Source of the DNA: a virus
IMG/VR virus record: IMGVR_UViG_3300027573_000010
Coordinates: 1-43,965 of that record
Length of the DNA: 43,965 nt
Direction: 5' to 3' (one strand)
Shown: piece after piece, positions 26,168-34,835 of the stretch
Layout: each line of letters opens with the position of its first letter
Position numbering within the stretch: position 1 is the stretch's first letter
Notes under the pieces: generated by a model
Database searches by the model: none
What the model was told of the DNA's origin: nothing
What the model saw: only the letters and a program-made list of their open reading frames with translations
Program-made: the position numbers and the translations under genes

Positions 26168-26480
26168 AGTGACCTGCCCGTGTTTTCTCGATTGCGTCCT
26201 TGATCACGCGCTTGCGCTTGCTGCGAAAGGACGGATCCGCGCTTGCGCGCGTCTTCGGCTGAAGCTTCTCGTTTCCGACCTCGATCAAGCCGTGCTCGCG
26301 CCCAACGGCGCGGAAGCGGCGCTTCGAGGTGTAGAACCTGCCATCGACCTGTTCGACCGGATCCATCTCGTCGGAGATGATGGAAGGGAACGGCAGATCC
26401 GATCGTTGCGGGGGCGGGCCGTCGTCCATGAAACGGTAGACGGTCCGCCCGTCTTCTTCGATCTCGACCCAACGCCGCAT
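26100..26480 (-). CDS. Hypothetical head-module protein, 126 aa
   Basis: The first 80 residues look like a small beta domain (VEIEEDGRTVYRFMDDG). A basic stretch (FRSKRKRVIKDAIEKTRAGH) and an alanine/arginine-rich end follow, and that end overlaps the scaffold start in another frame. It was not recognised. The position between decoration-like genes and scaffold suggests a minor head or assembly role. The start lies three bases past the stop of the upstream gene. Confidence 0.65.
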   Translation of the reverse strand: MRRWVEIEEDGRTVYRFMDDGPPPQRSDLPFPSIISDEMDPVEQVDGRFYTSKRRFRAVGREHGLIEVGNEKLQPKTRASADPSFRSKRKRVIKDAIEKTRAGHYERYIHDAAGRRAAAASRSDDT

Positions 26481-26483
26481 GGA

Positions 26484-27053
26484 TCAGGTGCCGTAGCTCG
26501 GGTGATCCGCGTTGGGCTTCTCGGTGTAGACGCCAGGCCCGACGCCGCGCGCGGCGTCCGTGGCGTTGGCTGCCGTCGTCGTGCCGGGGACCGGCCAATA
26601 GGACACCGACTCCGATCCGTCCCCTTCCGCCCTGCCGGCGAGCTCGGCGGCGGGCGTCGTCGCCGGCACCGTTGCCAGCAGCACGGCAGAGCGCGCCACT
26701 GCGCCGTTGAGCGGATCAGCGAACAGGACGATGCCTGCGTCGGTGACCAGCGGAGCCGGCGCCTGCGCGACCGCGAGGCCGGGCTGCGTCGGCGGCGTGC
26801 CCTGGTAGACCACCGGCACGTTGGTCGGCGGCGTCGGGTTCGCCGTCGTCACCGTGGAGGTGCGCACCAGGGCTGCGGGAGGAACGGCCTGGGGAGTGAC
26901 TTCGCCTTCCTCGTCCTCGTCGAACCACTCGCCTTCGTCCTCGTCGTCCTCCGCGCTGTCCGCATAGAGCCGTCCGGCCTTGCGGTCCTCTTCTTCCTGC
27001 TCCTTGGTCCGCGCCTTGGCCTTGGCTTTCGCCTTTTCCTTCTTCGTCGTCAT
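26484..27053 (-). CDS. Head-decoration/fibre candidate, 189 aa
   Basis: A lysine/alanine-rich start (residues 1-25) and an acidic stretch (residues 35-50) precede a module beginning ANPTPPTNVPVVYQGTPP. It runs through FADPLNGAV to KPNADHPSYGT at the C-terminus. The same module makes up the first half of the next upstream protein (27070-27735), so the two are tandem paralogues. The strong AGGAGG site at the start suggests high output. A place on the capsid surface is inferred from neighbours. Confidence 0.65.
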   Translation of the reverse strand: MTTKKEKAKAKAKARTKEQEEEDRKAGRLYADSAEDDEDEGEWFDEDEEGEVTPQAVPPAALVRTSTVTTANPTPPTNVPVVYQGTPPTQPGLAVAQAPAPLVTDAGIVLFADPLNGAVARSAVLLATVPATTPAAELAGRAEGDGSESVSYWPVPGTTTAANATDAARGVGPGVYTEKPNADHPSYGT

Positions 27054-27069
27054 GTCGTCCTCCTCTGGG

Positions 27070-27735
27070 TCAAAGGACCCGCTTCACGCTGAAGTTGTCA
27101 AGAATGTGGGGCGCGGAAAAGGACGAAAGCGACACCGCCTGGTTGGCCGCGTCCGTCGTGATCGTGCCGACGAAGTGCCCCGGCGTGCTGGATCCCGGGA
27201 TCGCTTGCGGCGTGCCGCCGATGGCGACGAAGACCGAGAAGGCCGTGGAGATGATGTCGAGCTCGTACTGGTAAACGCCGGCCGTAATGGCGGCCGCAGC
27301 CGTACGCGTCGCCAGGGCGTTGCCGGATCCGTCGAAGGCCAGGCGGCCGCCGGTAATCGATGCGCCACCCGACAGCGTCCAGCCCGTCGCGGCAGAGAAG
27401 TCGCCCAAGGTCACCAGCTCGGGCCCGAGCGTGTTGACGCCGCTCGGGTGATTGGTGTTCGGCGCCTCGCTGTAGTTCCCGAAGACGCTGTGCCCGGTGA
27501 CGCGGCCGCCGTCGACGGTCTCGGTGACTTCCGTCCCGTCCGCCTCCGCCTTGCCGACCCCTTCCAGCGGATTGGCGAACACGGCCGGATCCTCGGCAGC
27601 AGGGGTGGTCGTGTAGGTAAAAGGCACCGGGGTCGGCGGCGTGCCCTGCCAGTTCACCGGCACGTTGGTCGGCGGCGTCGGGTTGGCCACAGTGACGGTC
27701 TGGGTGCGATCGAGATTGACGGTCGGTGCGGCCAT
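27070..27735 (-). CDS. Head-decoration candidate with carbohydrate-binding-like C-terminus, 221 aa
   Basis: Residues 1-105 share the ANPTPPTNVP...QGTPP, FANPLEG and APNTNHPSG landmarks with the adjacent 189-aa paralogue. Residues 105-221 form an extra beta-sandwich-like domain that begins LGPELVTLGDFSAATGW and ends HILDNFSVKRV, the usual opening and close of CBM4/9-like and phage decoration jelly rolls. It may bind surface glycans. ATG 27735 is chosen because the motif starts close to it. Confidence 0.7.
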   Translation of the reverse strand: MAAPTVNLDRTQTVTVANPTPPTNVPVNWQGTPPTPVPFTYTTTPAAEDPAVFANPLEGVGKAEADGTEVTETVDGGRVTGHSVFGNYSEAPNTNHPSGVNTLGPELVTLGDFSAATGWTLSGGASITGGRLAFDGSGNALATRTAAAAITAGVYQYELDIISTAFSVFVAIGGTPQAIPGSSTPGHFVGTITTDAANQAVSLSSFSAPHILDNFSVKRVL

Positions 27736-27736
27736 G

Positions 27737-27949
27737 TCAGCTCTCCTCGGCGGGCTGGTCAGCGTCCAGCTGGATGGACGTGCTGACATACACCACGGGC
27801 AGGCCCTGGCGCGGCGCGGTGACTTTGGTGACAGCGATGCCGCGACCGTTCACGGCCTCGGTGACCGGCATGCCGAGCTTCGGCAGCGTCGCCGTCACGT
27901 CCACGACTGCGATGCCGCCACTCGCGACCGTCACCACCGGCATGCCCAT
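27737..27949 (-). CDS. Small repeat-containing structural protein, 70 aa
   Basis: ATG 27949 overlaps the upstream stop (TGATG) and has AGGAGG upstream. The protein contains two or three short repeats of the form GMPVxxV and GxIAVxxV, a layout seen in small phage head-fibre or decoration proteins. It lies in the same block as two decoration candidates. The function is inferred from repeats and position. Confidence 0.65.
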   Translation of the reverse strand: MGMPVVTVASGGIAVVDVTATLPKLGMPVTEAVNGRGIAVTKVTAPRQGLPVVYVSTSIQLDADQPAEES

Positions 27950-30900
27950 CAGCGAACATCCTCCTGATAAGACGGCTTGACCAGCGATCCAATACCGGCG
28001 GCTCCGCCTGCAGCAAGCGGCACTCCCAGATAGCCCATTTCGGACGGATTGCGCGGAAACTTCTTGGTTGGGTTCATCCGTCCGGTCGGTCCGTAGTCGT
28101 AGACCGTGTGCCCGGTTTCGGCATGCGCGCCAAACGGCACCTGCAGCTGGCGGGCTGAAGGCGCAGGCAGCTGCGACAGGCCGGGAAACATGTTCTCGTG
28201 CGGCTCGAAGCGCTGCCGGATGCGATCCCATTCGAACCACTGCGACATGAACAGGTTCAAGCCTTGCTCGTTGGCCGCCTTCTGGTTCTCCGCCAGCGCG
28301 CGCTTGTAGGCTTCGCCGGCCTGCAGGCCTTGCTTCGGCTCATAGAACCACTTCTCTTTGCGCAGGTGCTCGGGCAGGCTCGGGTTGATTTCACCCTTCA
28401 CGTTGCGAAATTCTTTCGTGCTGTGCGATCCGACATATTCCAGCAGCTTCTCGCTCATGAAACCTTCGAAGCCGCGCTGCTTGGTCAGCTCTTTCCAGCT
28501 GCCGATCCGTTCCGCTTCAGGCAAATCCTTGTTCCAGAATTTGAGCGTCTTGGCCTGCCATGCTTCCTGTTCGGCCTGGTTCAGGAACAAGCCACCGCGC
28601 CGCTCGAATTCCTTCACCATGTGCCGATCGATGGCGGAGATCGCTGCCATGTAGGGATCCTGCCAGACCGATCCGAAGGATCCGGTCTTCATCGAAAGGC
28701 CTTTTGTTTGCGCGCCGAGCCGCTCGACGAAGTCGATCCATTCTTCTCCATCCTTCTTGCGGAACCATTCCGGGTTCTTGCGGAACATCTGCGCCAGCTC
28801 GGCAATGTAGGTGTAGTTGACGCCGCCGCGCGTGCCGAGCCCAGTGCTGCCTGCGCTCTTGCCTTCGTGCAGATTGAACATCTGTCCGATCTCCAGGTCC
28901 TTCGCGGCACGCACGTCCTTCGGCACGGTCTCGCCGGCTTTCCACGGAATGCTTTCGGCCAAGGCGTCGAGCATCTTGGGATCGCGCAGGCGCAAGCGGC
29001 TGGCTGACAGCTGGTTCGGGAACAGCGGATTGCTCGCACTGGTCATGCCGAACATCAGCCCGTTCCAGATCTGGTCCTGGCCCACTTCGCCGTGCGGCGT
29101 CATGGTGCGCCCGAGCTTTCTCTGCAGCTCGGCGTGAAGCTCGTGCGGCAAGTTGTGCGGATTGATCGGGTTGGCCTTCATGTGCAGCAGGTCGTAGTAG
29201 GTCCATGTCCCCTTGGTGCCACCGGGGATCTCGAAGGGGTATCCGTCCGGCGACACATAGCGCTCGACCTTGGACAACGGGCCCAGGTTCTTGACGCCGT
29301 AGTGGTCACCGAATTCCTTCCAGTCCTGCGGCTTCCACTGCGCCATGGGCCTGCCCTTCCAGGTCACGTCCATTTCGTCGAGCGGATTGAGACTGCCGGT
29401 GGCCTTGCGTTCTCCCTTTGGAGGCAGCAGCGGGCTGGGGCGCTCCGACATCTGCGGCAGCTCCAGCTCGTTCGGGCGCGGCTTGAGGATGCCGCCCATC
29501 TGCGCTTGTCCTGGCTCTGGCAAGCGACGCGGGCGCGGCTGCGTCGGCAATGGACCCCCAGGGAAGGACGGCGCCGTGCCTGCCGGATTGATTAGTCGGT
29601 TGAATTCGACGTTCTGCTGATCCATTGGCATGCGAAACTGGCTCGGCGGATAGATGGCTGCGGCCTGCTCTGGCGTCAGGTCCTTGCGATCGATCGCGAG
29701 GTTGGCCACGTTCTCGCCAGCGCTTTCCGGATAGGCGCGATGCGCCGCGTTGAATTGGGCATTTTCTTCGAAACTCCTTAAATCCTTTTCTGCACTGGCT
29801 CGATATCTCTTATAATCGTTCTTGGTTTTAGCCGCTCCTTGTCCGGAATAATAATCAAAGTATTCTTTTTCATCCCAAATTCTTGGGGATTTTTGCATTT
29901 CCTCCAAATAATACTTGTTCGCGCCAGTGCCTTTCATCAGCGAAAGTAGAGGATCGGTGCCGCTTCCCTTCGCCATGCCCTCGATCTGCTGGATGGCGTG
30001 CTGGATCTCGTGCAGCAGCGTGTCGAGAGTAGCGCCGCGCGCCTCCTTGCCCTGCTCGCGATACTTGATGCGACGCTGCTGGATATCGAGCTGGCCCGCC
30101 GGACCGCGCGACACGCTCTCCGGGGCGTAGGCCCCCTGCGCGTGCATGAAGGCATCGTGCGACACCGGCAGCTGGCGCAGCTCGGGATAGGCTTCATACA
30201 ACTTCGGATGGTTGGGAATGACGTCGGGAAGGAAGAGCTGCTCCCCCTGCATCATCTTGACCTTGGCTGCCGATGTCGGCGCATAGGCCGCGTCGAGGTC
30301 CGGGATCTCGTGCGCCCACTTGCCGTCGGCAAACTTGACCAGCCCGGTGTCCTTCCAGATCTGCTGCGGCGTCTGGCCGTTCTGCGCCATCAGCTCCGCC
30401 AGCTTCTCCTTGTTCGGGTCGAAGCCCTTCGACAGGCGCCCGCCGAACACGCCGGCAGAGGCGCCCTTGCGCAGGGCGGAGAACGGCGCATTGAAGCCCC
30501 ACAGGTTCATGCCAGTCTCGGCAACGCCCTGGCCTTCCTGGGCGCGCGCCTGGTCGACCTGCTGCCAGGTCGATGCGGGGTCATTGATGACGCGGCCGGC
30601 CTCGATCATGTTGTGCGGGATCTGCGCCGTCTCGGTGGCTGCCTGCCCCAGGAACTGGCTGGTGGGAGTGGAGCCGGGAGGCATGGCCGGCGGAGCGTTG
30701 CGCGGCGGCAGGCCGGAAACGGCCGATCGCATGCCAGGCTGTACGCCGGGAGCTTGCGGCTGCCGTTGCGGCATGTCGCGGCCACCGAACCAGTCCGCCG
30801 CACCCTGCACCAGGGATCCGATGCCGCGCGCGGCGTCGGCAAGGTGGCTCTCGGAGCCAAGGAAGAGCGGCTGGCTCCCCATCTTGTTCACGCGGGAGAA

Positions 30901-31134
30901 TTCGTTGAAGGCGGTAGGGTCGGGCATCCGCGTCTGGTCGGGTTCGAACAGGCGACCGCTCGGGCGGCCGGCCTCGTTCGGAGCCCCCCAGGCTTCGCCC
31001 GGATTGACGTCGTTCACTGGAGGTGGGCTGACGCCCAACGGACGCACCGTCAGGCGGAAGGGCTCGTTGGGTGGCGGGACGAGACCGGGCTCATTCCTCA
31101 ACGCTTCTTCGGCCAACTCCTCGTAACTAGCCAT
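27949..31134 (-). CDS. Large virion protein with LPD23-like metallopeptidase motif
   Basis: This 1,061-aa protein is one of the largest here. After a proline-rich N-terminus, residues about 245-470 match the large polyvalent protein-associated domain 23 pattern: RLSKGFDPNKEKLAELM, then LPDVIPNHPKLYEAYPEL, then a zinc motif HEIQH at 375-379, and a downstream ESAGENVA segment that may give the third ligand. The C-terminal half (from about 630) is a second large helical region with no known fold. It is probably packed in the virion and ejected. ATG 31134 is preferred over 31197. An AT-rich patch encodes about residues 400-458. Confidence 0.7.
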   Translation of the reverse strand: MASYEELAEEALRNEPGLVPPPNEPFRLTVRPLGVSPPPVNDVNPGEAWGAPNEAGRPSGRLFEPDQTRMPDPTAFNEFSRVNKMGSQPLFLGSESHLADAARGIGSLVQGAADWFGGRDMPQRQPQAPGVQPGMRSAVSGLPPRNAPPAMPPGSTPTSQFLGQAATETAQIPHNMIEAGRVINDPASTWQQVDQARAQEGQGVAETGMNLWGFNAPFSALRKGASAGVFGGRLSKGFDPNKEKLAELMAQNGQTPQQIWKDTGLVKFADGKWAHEIPDLDAAYAPTSAAKVKMMQGEQLFLPDVIPNHPKLYEAYPELRQLPVSHDAFMHAQGAYAPESVSRGPAGQLDIQQRRIKYREQGKEARGATLDTLLHEIQHAIQQIEGMAKGSGTDPLLSLMKGTGANKYYLEEMQKSPRIWDEKEYFDYYSGQGAAKTKNDYKRYRASAEKDLRSFEENAQFNAAHRAYPESAGENVANLAIDRKDLTPEQAAAIYPPSQFRMPMDQQNVEFNRLINPAGTAPSFPGGPLPTQPRPRRLPEPGQAQMGGILKPRPNELELPQMSERPSPLLPPKGERKATGSLNPLDEMDVTWKGRPMAQWKPQDWKEFGDHYGVKNLGPLSKVERYVSPDGYPFEIPGGTKGTWTYYDLLHMKANPINPHNLPHELHAELQRKLGRTMTPHGEVGQDQIWNGLMFGMTSASNPLFPNQLSASRLRLRDPKMLDALAESIPWKAGETVPKDVRAAKDLEIGQMFNLHEGKSAGSTGLGTRGGVNYTYIAELAQMFRKNPEWFRKKDGEEWIDFVERLGAQTKGLSMKTGSFGSVWQDPYMAAISAIDRHMVKEFERRGGLFLNQAEQEAWQAKTLKFWNKDLPEAERIGSWKELTKQRGFEGFMSEKLLEYVGSHSTKEFRNVKGEINPSLPEHLRKEKWFYEPKQGLQAGEAYKRALAENQKAANEQGLNLFMSQWFEWDRIRQRFEPHENMFPGLSQLPAPSARQLQVPFGAHAETGHTVYDYGPTGRMNPTKKFPRNPSEMGYLGVPLAAGGAAGIGSLVKPSYQEDVR

Positions 31135-32035
31135 AATCGAACCCCGTTCTCGGATCGACCAGGGACCCAAGGCCTGCGACGGTTTCCCTTGGGTCAACGT
31201 AGTCGCCCTGCATCATGCCAGGGCCGGTCATGGGCCTGGGGCGCGGGAGCGGGGCGCCTCCTGGGAATGCCGGCGGCTCGGGTGCTCCAGGAGGTGCCGT
31301 CGCCACCGGCTGTTGCGGTGCCTGCAGGTCGACGGGAGCAGGAGCAGGAGCAGGAGCTGGGGCAAGTGCCGGCTGACCAAGGGCGCCGAGCTTGTCCATG
31401 ATGCTGGGCCTGCCGGCCTTCTGGGCCTCGACCATGGCGCCGGCCATTTCGCCCAGCGAGAGCAGACCACCGCGCAGGCCGCGCTGCTGCGGGGCACGGC
31501 TCATGGTGGCCTGCGCCAGGTCCTGGCGCGGGGTTTCACGTGAAACAGGCTGCGCCGCCTGAGCAGCAGGAGGGGACGGCGCAGCCGCTTGCTTCGGCGC
31601 ACCGGGATCGGGATTGCCGAAGAAGTTGCGGGCGTGCATGGCGCGTTCAGGACCGGACTTGTCGCCATAGCGGATGACAGGCTTGAGGGCGGCGGAGGCC
31701 TCGTCGACCGTGCGCGCCGCCATGAACGGTGCGGCGTTGCCGCGCTCGGTCGTACGCATCTCGTGCGCAATGAAGTCGGCCTGCGTGCCTGGGTCGGTCC
31801 ATGCCTTGCCCTGCTGCTGGGCGAATTGCTGCAGTGCATCAAAGCGCGGGCCGCGCCACTGCATCAGGCCGTAGGCGCCTTCCTGCTTGTTCATGTTGTT
31901 GGAGGCGAGCCCGCTCTCGCGCTGCAAGTTGCCGACGATCGCGGCAGCCTGCACCCGCGAATAGCCCTGCTTCATCAGCCGATCCATCAGGAACGTTGGA
32001 TCGGCCGCCATGGGAGTGCCGCCGTAGTAGGGCAT
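31127..32035 (-). CDS. Virion-associated lysozyme (phage tail lysozyme domain)
   Basis: Residues 10-130 of 302 match the phage tail lysozyme family: GYSRVQAAAIVGNLQRESGL, then GAYGLMQW. Glu40 in LQRESGL is the likely catalytic acid. The rest is proline/alanine-rich with PAPAPAPAP runs and is probably a flexible linker. It should cut host peptidoglycan during DNA entry rather than act as the main endolysin, for which no candidate was seen. The start follows AGGAGGGGG. The gene end overlaps the LPD23-like gene start. Confidence 0.85.
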   Translation of the reverse strand: MPYYGGTPMAADPTFLMDRLMKQGYSRVQAAAIVGNLQRESGLASNNMNKQEGAYGLMQWRGPRFDALQQFAQQQGKAWTDPGTQADFIAHEMRTTERGNAAPFMAARTVDEASAALKPVIRYGDKSGPERAMHARNFFGNPDPGAPKQAAAPSPPAAQAAQPVSRETPRQDLAQATMSRAPQQRGLRGGLLSLGEMAGAMVEAQKAGRPSIMDKLGALGQPALAPAPAPAPAPVDLQAPQQPVATAPPGAPEPPAFPGGAPLPRPRPMTGPGMMQGDYVDPRETVAGLGSLVDPRTGFDYG

Positions 32036-32044
32036 GACCCCCTC

Positions 32045-32137
32045 CTAGGTCCACACGAGCACGATGACGAGCGCGACGACGGCAACGGTGAGCAGCAGGT
32101 AGATCCACCTGTGATCGGTGCGGTCGTACCAGCTCAT
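32045..32137 (-). CDS. Tiny transmembrane protein, 30 aa
   Basis: ATG 32137 overlaps the portal stop (ATGA). The peptide is a short polar head (MSWYDRTDHR), one hydrophobic span (WIYLLLTVAVVALVIVLVW), and a stop. The span and both tight junctions argue that it is real. It may modulate lysis or insert into the membrane at infection, but nothing specific is shown. Confidence 0.6.
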   Translation of the reverse strand: MSWYDRTDHRWIYLLLTVAVVALVIVLVWT

Positions 32138-34518
32138 GGCCTCGGGCCCTTGTTGCGCTGCTGCTGTTCGAACTGGCGAGCCTTCATGTCGCGGTTCAGG
32201 ACGTTGTCCTGCGCCTTCATGTGCATCTGGTCGCGCACCATGGCGTTCTTTTCCTGCATGCCCTGGGCGACGATGCGCTGCTTCTGGGCGTTGAGCGCGA
32301 TGTCGGTGTGCGCCTTTTGCTGGTCGATCGCGCCCTTCTGGGCGTCACGCTGGATCTGGGCGTTGATCTGCATGATCTTGGCCTGGCGCTCCTTCTCGTT
32401 GCCCTCATATTCCAGCTGCGCGATCTGCTGCTCGTTCTGCAGCTTGCGCATCTCGGTCTGGCCCTTGAGCTGGATCTCGGCCATCTTGAGCTGGCGCTCC
32501 TTCTCGTTCTCTTGCGCCTGCCACTGCATCTTTTCGCGCTCGACCTGCGCCTTCATGGCGGCGTCTGCGGCTGACGCCTTGTCCTTCTCGGCGTTCGGTC
32601 CGCCTCCTGGCTGGCCGGTCTGCGACTGCAGCATCGACACCATGTCGTCGATCGCGTTGTCGAGCTGGCGCCCGACGCGGTAGGGCGCGATGCCGAACTT
32701 GAGGATCTCGCCCGCGAATGTCGTCATGGCCGGCTGCGCCGTGATCATGGCGCCGAGCTGCTGCAGCATGGGCGCGAGCACCTGGAGGAACTCGGCGCGC
32801 GACTGCTTTTCCTTCTGCTCGTCGAGCTGGATGGTGCTGTCGGTCTCGATGTCGAGCACGAAGCTCCTGGCGCGGTTGTTGCGCAGGAACAGCATCACGT
32901 CCTCATAGGTCGGCTTTTCGGCAAAGGACTTCAGCTGCGCCTGTGCCATCTGGAGTTGTTGCTGGATCTGCTCGGCGGCCTGGGGGCCGCCGGGCGGGCC
33001 GCCTATTTGTCCGCCTATTTGTCCGCCTATTTGTCCGCCTGGTTGCGGCGCCTGCAGCTGCTGCAATTGCTGCATGGCTTGTTGCTGCTGCATGGCCAAT
33101 TGCTGCTGCTTTTGCGCCACCTCCATCATGTGCTGCGCCTTGCGCGGCAGCTGCGTCTGGCTCATCGCCATGATGGTGTCGTCGCTGAATTTCTCGGTGA
33201 TCACCTCGGTGACGATCTGCACGCACTCGCGCGACAGCCGCGCCATCTCGCCCTGCTTGTCCTTGATGCGGACGGAGCCGGACTGCATCTTGAGCTGCTG
33301 CGCGCCCAGGGTCTCGTTCGGGTCGGTGGCGCCGCGCATGATGTCGGACAGGCCCATCACCTGGTAGATGTCGTCGATGATCTGCTTGCGCAGGGTCACC
33401 AGCACGTTGATGGTGTTGGCGATCATGTCGATCGGCATCCAGATGATGACTTCCTTGGTGCCGCCGAAGGCGGCCCAGTCCTTGATCGGCACCAGCACGC
33501 GGGACGTCGTCTTGGTGCGCAGGGCGGTCTCGATCGCGTCCGCCATCTCGTTGCCACCGGACGGATAGAAGCCCTTCACCTCGATCGTGTCGGCCAGGGC
33601 GTGGATGCGCCCGGTGAGCTTGTTCAGCTCGTCGAGCTGGTCGCGGTAGTAGAGAAGGTCTGGGACGGGGACCAGGGATCCGGGCTGGCAGGTGGCGTAG
33701 GCCGGCCGTGGGCAGGGGAAGTAGCCTTGCAGGTCCAGGTGTGGCGGCGCGTCATCGAGCAACACCTCGACGCCTTCCGAGATCCAGACGACGCGGCCTA
33801 GGCCACGGTGCCAGACCTCCCAGATCTTGGCGCGCTCGCGCTCGTCCGATCCACCGATGTCGCGCGTGTCGCGATCGATCTTGTATTCGGCTTTGTCATA
33901 GGCTTCGCCGCTGTACTTGCCGAAGCGCTTCCTGGCCTCCTCGCGCGTCAGGTAGCTGGCGGCCGCGACCCACTGCACCTCGTACCAGTTGCGGGCGGGG
34001 TCGTGCAGGAAGTCGTGGCGGTCCTTGTGCTCGATGCAGACCTTCTCGGGCCTGTTGCCCTTGGCGCTCTCGTGCCGGACCCAGAGAGCTCCGCGACCGT
34101 GCAGCACCAGGTTGTCGCGCACCAGCAGCAGCGCGTCGTGGATATAGCCCAGGTCGAACGACACGATGGCGCAGCGCTCCGCGATCTCGCTCGCGGTCTG
34201 GAAGATCGGCCTGCGGTCCTTGAATTTAGGTACTACCACCGGCGTCGGCGGCCGCGCGTAGACACTCGGCGCCAGCACCTGCATGTTGGCCCAGAACATC
34301 TGGAATTCCTTGGCGCGCTCCTTGTCCGCGAGCCGGTCCAGGTTGGCGTACTGCTTGTCGATGTTGTCGCAGCGATCGTGCCAGCTTTCGAACGAGCGCT
34401 CGGCCTCGATCAGCATGTCGAGCCAGACGCGGGCGTTCTTCGGCTCGGAGTAGACGTTGACTTCGTCGATCTGCCCGGAAGCGGGTGATGCAACCTTGCC
34501 GGGAGATACCGAAGCCAT
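32134..34518 (-). CDS. Portal protein
   Basis: At 794 aa this has the helical stem/clip layout of podovirus portals: an N-terminal charged region, a WVRHES/LREWHRG-style beta section near 140-260, the long helix zone near 280-400, and a C-terminal coiled coil (residues 560-790) rich in Gln, Lys and Glu. It lies next to terminase, as portals do. Residues about 492-507 contain a repeated QIGG motif encoded by 12-bp tandem repeats. No enzyme motif is seen. The portal assignment is by size, layout and position. Confidence 0.8.
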   Translation of the reverse strand: MASVSPGKVASPASGQIDEVNVYSEPKNARVWLDMLIEAERSFESWHDRCDNIDKQYANLDRLADKERAKEFQMFWANMQVLAPSVYARPPTPVVVPKFKDRRPIFQTASEIAERCAIVSFDLGYIHDALLLVRDNLVLHGRGALWVRHESAKGNRPEKVCIEHKDRHDFLHDPARNWYEVQWVAAASYLTREEARKRFGKYSGEAYDKAEYKIDRDTRDIGGSDERERAKIWEVWHRGLGRVVWISEGVEVLLDDAPPHLDLQGYFPCPRPAYATCQPGSLVPVPDLLYYRDQLDELNKLTGRIHALADTIEVKGFYPSGGNEMADAIETALRTKTTSRVLVPIKDWAAFGGTKEVIIWMPIDMIANTINVLVTLRKQIIDDIYQVMGLSDIMRGATDPNETLGAQQLKMQSGSVRIKDKQGEMARLSRECVQIVTEVITEKFSDDTIMAMSQTQLPRKAQHMMEVAQKQQQLAMQQQQAMQQLQQLQAPQPGGQIGGQIGGQIGGPPGGPQAAEQIQQQLQMAQAQLKSFAEKPTYEDVMLFLRNNRARSFVLDIETDSTIQLDEQKEKQSRAEFLQVLAPMLQQLGAMITAQPAMTTFAGEILKFGIAPYRVGRQLDNAIDDMVSMLQSQTGQPGGGPNAEKDKASAADAAMKAQVEREKMQWQAQENEKERQLKMAEIQLKGQTEMRKLQNEQQIAQLEYEGNEKERQAKIMQINAQIQRDAQKGAIDQQKAHTDIALNAQKQRIVAQGMQEKNAMVRDQMHMKAQDNVLNRDMKARQFEQQQRNKGPRP
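33001..33042. repeat. 12-bp tandem repeat in the portal gene
   Basis: The unit TTTGTCCGCCTA recurs about three times in a row, encoding GGQIGGQIGG on the minus strand. It lies in a linker before the C-terminal coiled coil, so length changes are probably tolerated. Confidence 0.8.
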
Positions 34519-34568
34519 TGTCAGCAGCCTTCACAGATTGCGATGGAAACCATGGAGCCCTCGATCGG

Positions 34569-34835
34569 TTAGGCGTGTCCCTCGACTGTGCTGTCGTCGT
34601 CGACCAGCCGGCCGTATTCTTCGAGTTGCGCGCGCGACATGTCGATCAGGTGCTGCCCGATCTGCGCGACCTGCTGCGGGTCCGTGATGGCGGTGATGGT
34701 GTTGATGGTGACTTCGCCGTCGCCCTTCGGCACGATCACGACCAGCATGAACTGCAGCACGTTGCCGTTGTTCATGCCGGCGATGGCGTTGTGGATGCCG
34801 CTGGCCAGCATGCGCAGGTCGTCGTGCGTGTTCAT
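34569..34835 (-). CDS. Hypothetical protein between terminase and portal, 88 aa
   Basis: A small alpha/beta protein with a hydrophobic strand (NVLQFMLVVIVPKGDGEV) and a C-terminal acidic tail. Its start overlaps the terminase stop (ATGA at 34832-34835). It is not recognised. Its place suggests a packaging or portal accessory role. Confidence 0.7.
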   Translation of the reverse strand: MNTHDDLRMLASGIHNAIAGMNNGNVLQFMLVVIVPKGDGEVTINTITAITDPQQVAQIGQHLIDMSRAQLEEYGRLVDDDSTVEGHA

